In this document: positions 58,910 through 64,000 of the stretch, piece by piece
How positions within the stretch are numbered: the first letter of the stretch is position 1
Layout of the letters: each line of letters opens with the position of its first letter
Source: an uncultured Tenacibaculum sp.
Lineage (GTDB): Bacteria; Bacteroidota; Bacteroidia; Flavobacteriales; Flavobacteriaceae
NCBI RefSeq assembly: GCF_947499065.1
Contig: NZ_CANMMT010000003.1
Location: 124,001 to 188,000, forward strand
Length of the DNA stretch: 64,000 bases
Reading direction: 5' to 3'
Notes under the pieces: generated by a model
Told to the model about the DNA's origin: nothing
Seen by the model: only the letters and a program-made list of their open reading frames with translations
Database searches by the model: none
Program-made: the position numbers and the translations under genes

Positions 58910-60136
58910 ATGAGTTCAACATCAAAAAATAATAATTCAACCACAGGAAATATGATGCATATATTGCCAATAGAAGCGTATACATCACAAGAATGGTTTG
59001 ATTTAGAAATGAAAACTATATTTAGTACTACGTGGCAATTCGCTGGATTGATAGAAGATGTGGCTAATCCTGGAGATTATATTTCTGTACAAGCAGGACT
59101 CAATAATATTTTTATTGTAAAAGGTCGAGATCATCGGTTAAGAGCTTTTCACAATATGTGTCGTCATAGAGGAACACAATTATTAAGGGCGGTAGGAAAA
59201 GCACAAAAAGCAATTACATGTCCCTATCACGACTGGACCTATGATTTAGAAGGAAAGTTAATTAGTGTACCTAAAAAAGAAGAAGAGTTTCCTGATTTGT
59301 GTAGTAAAGAATTACATGACTGTGAATTAAATTTACACGAGGCTTCTGTAGATATTTTTAAAGGTATGTTATTTGTGCATCCTGAAAAGAATGCACCTAG
59401 TATTATGGAGTTTTTTGGAGAAGTAGAACCCTATTTAGGTCCTCATATTCCTGAGGAGTTGGTAGAGTATCAAGAAAAAGAAGGAGAGGCATTTTATACC
59501 AAAGAAATCAAAGCAAACTGGAAAATTATTGTTGAAAATTATATAGATCATTATCACCTAGCACATTTGCATGAAGGAACATTAAATATGTACGATCATG
59601 CCAATGCAGAGTTTGGATGGAAAGGACCTCATTACTGGTTTTATGAGCCGTTAGTTCCAGATTATTTAGCAGATGTTGATAATGCATCGCCACAACCTTT
59701 AATAAGTAGTGTTCCAAGAGAAAAAATAGGTGCTTATGTTCCTTGGTTATTCCCTAATATTGGAATTACAGAAGGAGAGGCAGCGTGGAATACTTTTCAT
59801 GCAATTCCTTTAGCAGCTGACAGGACTTTGGTAGTAATTCGTTCGAAAATGGAAAATGCAAGCGAATGGGAATTTACCAAGCAATATACCAAGTCGTCTA
59901 TGAGTAAAGTGTGGTTGCATTATGGTAATAAAGGGAAATATGAAGGAGATGCCAGTGATCCTATGGCCTCAGGAGATTTTATGCAAGAAGATGTATATGC
60001 TTGCGAACAGCAACAAAAATCATTAAAATCACCTATGTTTAGTGTAGGAGCAAGAGCACAAAGAGGAGAGTATGCAGTTATGCGTTTTCAGGAAGAAGTA
60101 AAAAAATGGATGAAAAAGCATGGAGCTTTTGATTAA
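58910..60136 (+). CDS. Rieske non-haem iron oxygenase, catalytic subunit
   Basis: The 408-residue enzyme has a Rieske [2Fe-2S] site (CRHRG near residue 85 and CPYHDW about 20 residues on). The mononuclear iron site is in VENYIDHYHLAHLH, with a later Asp in QEDVYACEQQQ as third ligand. The layout fits the alpha subunits of aromatic-ring dioxygenases and of quaternary-amine (betaine, carnitine) demethylases. The reductase that should supply electrons is encoded at 60443. The substrate cannot be read from the sequence. Confidence 0.92.
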   Translation: MSSTSKNNNSTTGNMMHILPIEAYTSQEWFDLEMKTIFSTTWQFAGLIEDVANPGDYISVQAGLNNIFIVKGRDHRLRAFHNMCRHRGTQLLRAVGKAQKAITCPYHDWTYDLEGKLISVPKKEEEFPDLCSKELHDCELNLHEASVDIFKGMLFVHPEKNAPSIMEFFGEVEPYLGPHIPEELVEYQEKEGEAFYTKEIKANWKIIVENYIDHYHLAHLHEGTLNMYDHANAEFGWKGPHYWFYEPLVPDYLADVDNASPQPLISSVPREKIGAYVPWLFPNIGITEGEAAWNTFHAIPLAADRTLVVIRSKMENASEWEFTKQYTKSSMSKVWLHYGNKGKYEGDASDPMASGDFMQEDVYACEQQQKSLKSPMFSVGARAQRGEYAVMRFQEEVKKWMKKHGAFD

Positions 60137-60149
60137 AAATACATACGAG

Positions 60150-60446
60150 ATGAAAAAAATATACATGCTATTATTGGTGTTGCTTACCGCCTGTAGTTCG
60201 GTAAAAAAGGAAGAAGCATCTAAGTTACCGTTGCTTACTGTTACCAAAATTGAAAATGGTAAAGATGGGTATACAGCTACTTTAGAAGATAAAAAAGGAG
60301 GTTTGTATACATGTACTATTAGTATTCCAAATTTAGAAGATAATTATGTGCGTGTAGAGATTGGAGAAAAGGTTAGGATTGAAGGAGAGTATGCGGAGAG
60401 TTATCCAGTACAAATTTTTGCAAAAAGAATTTTCAAAGTTGAATGA
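60150..60446 (+). CDS. Hypothetical lipoprotein (98 aa)
   Basis: Start 60150 (MKKIYMLLLVLLTAC) gives lipobox LTAC, and an in-frame ATG at 60120 would overlap the oxygenase gene. The mature part is a small OB-like beta domain (LLTVTKIENGKDGYTATLED, VRVEIGEKVRIEGEY). It overlaps the reductase start by 4 bp. Confidence 0.7.
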   Translation: MKKIYMLLLVLLTACSSVKKEEASKLPLLTVTKIENGKDGYTATLEDKKGGLYTCTISIPNLEDNYVRVEIGEKVRIEGEYAESYPVQIFAKRIFKVE

Positions 60447-61519
60447 TGAATAAACCATATTCTTTAAAAGTTATAGAAGTAAAGAACGAAACCAAAGAAG
60501 CAGTTTCGGTATCTTTTGATGTTCCATATGAATTGTATGAAACATTTAACTATAAGCCTGGTCAGTATATAACCTTACAGTTCAATTTAAAAGGAGAGCA
60601 GGTTCGTCGATCATATTCTTTATGTAGTTCACCAGCAAAGGAAGAGCCTTTAAGAATAGGGGTGAAAAGAGTAAAAGATGGTTTAGTTTCTAATCATATT
60701 AATAATGAGGTTAAAGTAGGAGACTATATTGAAGTGTTGCCTCCAGATGGACGCTTTTATGCAGAGGTAAAAAAAGAAAATTACAAAACCTATTATTTAT
60801 TTGCAGCAGGAAGTGGAATTACGCCAGTGCTATCTATTTTAAAAACAGTTTTGTATACAGAAGAAAGAAGCTTTGTGTATATGATTTATGGGAATAGAAG
60901 TCAGGAAACCATCATGTTTGAGGAAGAGTTAAAACACCTTGAAGAAACATATAAAGACCGATTTGTACTGGTTCAAACTTTAAGTAGACCTAAAAGTAGT
61001 TGGAGTGATTTATGGAAAACATCTAATAATAAATTTAGAAAAGGAAGAATAGATGCAGTAAGTATAGAGTGGTTTATTAATGAATATCCACCATATGCTC
61101 AGAATACAGAATATTATGTTTGCGGACCCGGAACAATGATTGATAATACGATTAAAGGTTTGGAAAGTATAGATGTTCCTTTTGATAGAATTTTTGTAGA
61201 AAGTTTTGGTGGAGGAAGTACTATTAATGAAATTGAATCTGTAGAGAATGCTAGTTTGGTAACTTATTTGAAAGGTGAGAAGATAGAAAGTTTAATACCT
61301 AAAGGAAAAACAATTTTAAAAGCATTATTAAACGATAATCATGAGCCACCGTATTCTTGTGAGGGAGGAGTTTGTTCTACTTGTAAATGTAAAGTGAAGA
61401 AAGGAAAGGTACATATGAAAAAGAATTTAGCATTAACAGAAAAAGAAGTAAAAGAGGGATATGTATTAAGTTGTCAAAGTATTCCTTTAACAAAAGAAGT
61501 CGAAGTGGTGTATGAATAA
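60443..61519 (+). CDS. PaaE-type ferredoxin reductase (FAD, NAD(P)H, [2Fe-2S])
   Basis: Domains in order: FAD-binding barrel (PGQYITLQF, RRSYSLCSSP), NAD(P)H-binding domain (AAGSGITPVLSIL, YYVCGPGTMID) and a C-terminal plant-type ferredoxin with CEGGVCSTCKC and a fourth Cys in VLSCQS. It would pass electrons from NAD(P)H to the Rieske oxygenase encoded upstream. At 358 residues it has the family length. Last gene of the operon. Confidence 0.93.
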   Translation: MMNKPYSLKVIEVKNETKEAVSVSFDVPYELYETFNYKPGQYITLQFNLKGEQVRRSYSLCSSPAKEEPLRIGVKRVKDGLVSNHINNEVKVGDYIEVLPPDGRFYAEVKKENYKTYYLFAAGSGITPVLSILKTVLYTEERSFVYMIYGNRSQETIMFEEELKHLEETYKDRFVLVQTLSRPKSSWSDLWKTSNNKFRKGRIDAVSIEWFINEYPPYAQNTEYYVCGPGTMIDNTIKGLESIDVPFDRIFVESFGGGSTINEIESVENASLVTYLKGEKIESLIPKGKTILKALLNDNHEPPYSCEGGVCSTCKCKVKKGKVHMKKNLALTEKEVKEGYVLSCQSIPLTKEVEVVYE

Positions 61520-61566
61520 AGACTTTAATTATCCACAAATCCCAATTTACAACTTATAAGCTTTTT

Positions 61567-61618
61567 ACCGTTTATTACAAATATCTACCGTTTATTACTT
61601 AAAATGACCGTTGGTTAC
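61567..61618 (+). repeat. Three direct repeats ACCGTT(TA/GG)TTAC at exactly 20-bp spacing
   Basis: ACCGTTTATTAC at 61567, the same 12-mer at 61587, and ACCGTTGGTTAC at 61607. Regular 20-21-bp direct repeats containing ACCGTT match binding sites of LytTR-type regulators (AlgR, BtsR and AgrA use related repeats). They face a 500-bp region with no gene. Confidence 0.75.
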
Positions 61619-61639
61619 TTTTGAGTATATAAGGATTGT

Positions 61640-61975
61640 TATGTTGTTTAATTTAGCTTCAGATTAATTTAGAATGCAGAGTTTGTTTATAATAATTTAT
61701 TGATTTTCTATTGTAAGATTTAATTAGAACAAGCTTTTAAGTAAGTTATATAGGCAACTCTGAGTTAGTTTTAAATGTGAGGTAGATATATGAATTCAGT
61801 ATTGCTGTTTTTTGTTATACAATAAGTATTTCGGGTAGTACAATTTAAATCATATAATTATGATAATAGCATTAAATTAAGGAAGGGTAGCAAATTGAAA
61901 AACTCCTTTATTTACCTCGTAGCTTCATTGCTACAAAAAAGGCTGCTAACCCCGTTTTATAGCAGCCTTTTTATT
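61640..61975 (+). ncRNA. Candidate non-coding transcript behind the LytTR-type repeats
   Basis: No protein-like frame exists between the repeats and the terminator at 61935. CAGAGTT (61677-61683) pairs with AACTCTG (61756-61762). GTAGC and GCTAC form a small hairpin at 61919-61934 just before the terminator. TAATTTAG (61649-61656) resembles a -7 element. This would be a regulated RNA of about 300 nt. Read-through from the reductase gene is the alternative. Confidence 0.45.
61935..61975 (+). terminator. Strong bidirectional terminator
   Basis: AAAAAAGGCTGCTA pairs with TAGCAGCCTTTTT. It can end the plus-strand RNA and, on the other strand, the tail-sheath gene; 61976-62168 holds nothing else I can see. 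Confidence 0.85.
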
Positions 61976-62168
61976 TATTTTCTGTAAGCTTTATATTTTA
62001 ATAATTCCTATTTAAATTTATAGGTAACTTTTATTTTTAATGAAGATAATACTTTGCTTATAAGGGAAATAAAATTTTGTTTATAACTAAAATATTATTT
62101 ATTCATTTAATTAAAATAATAGTTTACTTCTATTAAAAATTAATTTTTGTTTTGATGATAGTTCTATA

Positions 62169-63752
62169 TTAATTAGAGCTAGCCATTTTTTGTTGAAATG
62201 TAAATACAATAAATTCAGCAGGTCTTATTGGGGCTACTGTTATAGATACTTTCATAATTCCATTAAGAATATCTTCTTCGGTCATTGTGCTACCTAATCC
62301 ACATTCAACAGAAAAGGCATCTTCAGGGGTTGCACCTTGCAATCCACCTTGCTTCCAAATTCCATATAAAAAACTACTAATCATAGATTTTACAGATTCC
62401 CAAGTACCATAATCATTAGGTTCAAAAACATAAGCCATCGCTGCTACTTTACAAGATTGTTCTAAAAATATAACGGTTCTCCTAACCGATAGATATCTCC
62501 AATCTGGGCTATTACCGTCTAATGTTTTAGCTCCCCAAACCAAAATTCCTGCTCTATTAAAAAAACGAATTGCATTAATAGATTTTCCAGAAACAATATC
62601 AACATTTAAAACTTCCTGTTGAGCATTGGTTAAGTTTATAGGTAGGTTAATAACATCGTTCATGGCAACATTTGCGGGAGCTTTCCATGGACCTAACTGA
62701 TTGTCGGTTCTGGTAATTACTCCAGCCATTCCACCACTTGGAGGTAATAAGTTAGCATCAGACAATATATGTGTCATAATAGTGCTATAAATAGGACTTG
62801 CTGCTATTAACAAACTATTGTATTGATGTGTAGTTAAGGCATGTTCACTCGAAGTACTTCGAATAGTATCAATGATAGCGTTCACAGATTCATTTGGATT
62901 ACTTTCTGGGCTTAAAATTTCTTGTAATTTATTCAAGTCTCCACCAAATAAATTTGTATAATTAATATCATTGGTTTTCTGAACTGTGGTTTCTACAAAA
63001 GGATAGTAAGCGGCTCCATAATCTAAGCCAGTACTTCCAGTTGCATTTCTAAAAGCACTAATATCTTCGATATAGGTATTAGGATGAGGTGTTTTTCCTC
63101 CAATAATATCAAAAATACATATGGCAGTTTGTTTTTTTGAAGCTTGTGATAACATTTCCTGCATTAAAGTAGCATTGTTTTCTACAGAAAGCAATGTAGC
63201 TTCAGGACAAATGTACATGGTTGGTTCTTGTTCTTTTTTCAATAAAGCTAATCCTTTAGTTAAATCGTCAATTTGAACATTAGGATTTACAATTTGATTG
63301 CCAATTGGAGCGGCCTTTCCAGAGGTAGCTCCATAAGAACCAACAGATACGATGTAAGCATTACTTCCGCCATTATCAAAAAACAATTTAATACTATTGT
63401 ATAAGTAATAAATGGTGTTTGGATCGGGCACAATTGCATAATAATTGTCAGCAATCATTATATGATTACTGGAATTTGGTTGACTTTCTTGCTTTACTAA
63501 ATAATATTGCGGATTGTATTGCTTAGCAGGATTCACCGAAGACGGTGGTGTTGGTAAACAAAAAATCGCTTGAAATTCAGCAAAAGATGAAATTTTTGTT
63601 GGGACGTTGATGCATGATTTTCCTTGATGCATAGCTTGAGGAGTATATCCTATAAATGCAGGTACGGATGTTGCAACAGGTACTACTGAGTTTGGAATAG
63701 TATTAATTTCATTAATATATACTCCTGGCGTTTTGATAGTTGATAGATTCAT
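62169..63752 (-). CDS. Contractile tail sheath protein (phage / extracellular injection system type)
   Basis: The 527-residue protein begins with the sheath signature IKTPGVYINEINTIPNSVVP, followed by VPAFIGYTPQA. It ends with the conserved handshake and core region (GILVWGAKTL, WRYLSVRRTVIFLEQSCK, FVVEPN-type FVFEPND as AYVFEPNDYGTWESV, and IRPAEFIVFTFQQK). Sheaths contract to drive a tube in phages, R-type bacteriocins and extracellular injection systems. I choose ATG 63752; a TTG at 63761 is possible. No tube gene follows downstream. Confidence 0.9.
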   Translation of the reverse strand: MNLSTIKTPGVYINEINTIPNSVVPVATSVPAFIGYTPQAMHQGKSCINVPTKISSFAEFQAIFCLPTPPSSVNPAKQYNPQYYLVKQESQPNSSNHIMIADNYYAIVPDPNTIYYLYNSIKLFFDNGGSNAYIVSVGSYGATSGKAAPIGNQIVNPNVQIDDLTKGLALLKKEQEPTMYICPEATLLSVENNATLMQEMLSQASKKQTAICIFDIIGGKTPHPNTYIEDISAFRNATGSTGLDYGAAYYPFVETTVQKTNDINYTNLFGGDLNKLQEILSPESNPNESVNAIIDTIRSTSSEHALTTHQYNSLLIAASPIYSTIMTHILSDANLLPPSGGMAGVITRTDNQLGPWKAPANVAMNDVINLPINLTNAQQEVLNVDIVSGKSINAIRFFNRAGILVWGAKTLDGNSPDWRYLSVRRTVIFLEQSCKVAAMAYVFEPNDYGTWESVKSMISSFLYGIWKQGGLQGATPEDAFSVECGLGSTMTEEDILNGIMKVSITVAPIRPAEFIVFTFQQKMASSN

Positions 63753-63877
63753 GAGGGACAATTGTTAATGTTGGTTAAAAGTGTTTTCTATATTATCATA
63801 CGTGACATTTGTATTGAATGTTTAGCATTTGAATCTAATATAAAAATGAGATATAACCTCATGAAAAACCTTACTAA

Positions 63878-63904
63878 AAGTAGGGAAAAACCCTATTTTT
63901 TTAA
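63878..63904 (+). terminator. Terminator-like hairpin upstream of the sheath gene
   Basis: TAGGG and CCCTA flank AAAAA and are followed by seven T. Another stem (ATGAGATATAACCTCAT, 63847-63863) lies just before. The 63753-64000 stretch has no gene; these structures could end a plus-strand RNA or belong to the sheath leader. Confidence 0.5.
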
Positions 63905-64000
63905 TGGTTAAAATCCTTTATAGTGATTTTAGCTTGAATTTATATGAATTATTTCTTTTAACTTGGTAAAGAAAATTTGAAAAATCTGCTGTTTATTATG

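Noticed and set aside
1..64000. CRISPR arrays or insertion sequences
   Set aside because: No regularly spaced repeat array with unique spacers and no transposase with terminal repeats was seen; the only regular repeats are the three at 61567-61618.

Overview
The window looks like chromosomal DNA of a marine-type Flavobacteriaceae bacterium (Bacteroidota), close to Tenacibaculum or Polaribacter. The DNA is strongly AT-rich. There is a SusC/SusD pair, a eukaryote-type GSII beside a GSIII glutamine synthetase, Bacteroidota-style PurM, PrfA and S21, DUF983, DUF2007 and DUF5777 proteins, and promoters that fit the Bacteroidota consensus (TTG, about 19-23 bp, TAnnTTTG). Genus placement is inference.

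Layout. 0.2-6.4 kb: a BtuF-like binding protein and a LytTR regulator, then SusC/SusD. 6.5-12.2 kb: pyrF, a peptide-type ABC permease with two thioredoxin-fold lipoproteins, the tpiA-prmA-clpS run, and two structured, terminator-ended non-coding stretches. 12.2-18.7 kb: a three-gene ABC exporter divergent from a Fur-family regulator with visible operators, DUF983, an AraC regulator and YitT. 18.7-34.7 kb: an accessory block of mostly unknown small, secreted or membrane proteins. It has a dead AraC fragment, an XRE regulator, a seven-gene operon with TerB-like and von Willebrand A domains, and a TPR histidine kinase/response regulator pair. It ends at tRNA-Arg(ACG). Two probable genes here lack ATG/GTG/TTG starts. 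34.8-40.6 kb: small housekeeping proteins, a 900-bp gene-free stretch with a strong hairpin, a Ca2+/cation antiporter and divergent glutamine synthetases. 40.9-46.5 kb: a complete curli-type amyloid operon. 46.6-50.6 kb: purM, prfA, rpsU and a Crp/Fnr regulator. 50.6-61.5 kb: two divergent operons (cytochrome c/YceI/DUF5777 on the left; cyclase, di-iron hydroxylase, Rieske oxygenase and its reductase on the right). 61.5-64 kb: a triple direct repeat of LytTR type ahead of an apparent non-coding transcript, then a contractile tail-sheath gene.

How parts work together. The curli operon encodes two curlin-repeat subunits, a CsgH-CsgE-like chaperone, CsgF, a CsgG pore with an added barrel, and a surface lipoprotein. 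The two operons at 50.6-61.5 kb appear to be one regulon: three FNR-type boxes (TTGAC/T-N4-GTCAA/ATCAA) each sit 36.5 bp from the last base of a -7 element. The nearby Crp/Fnr protein has the FNR-type recognition residues E..SR and no cysteine set for an iron-sulfur cluster. The Rieske oxygenase and the PaaE-like reductase probably form one two-component oxygenase.
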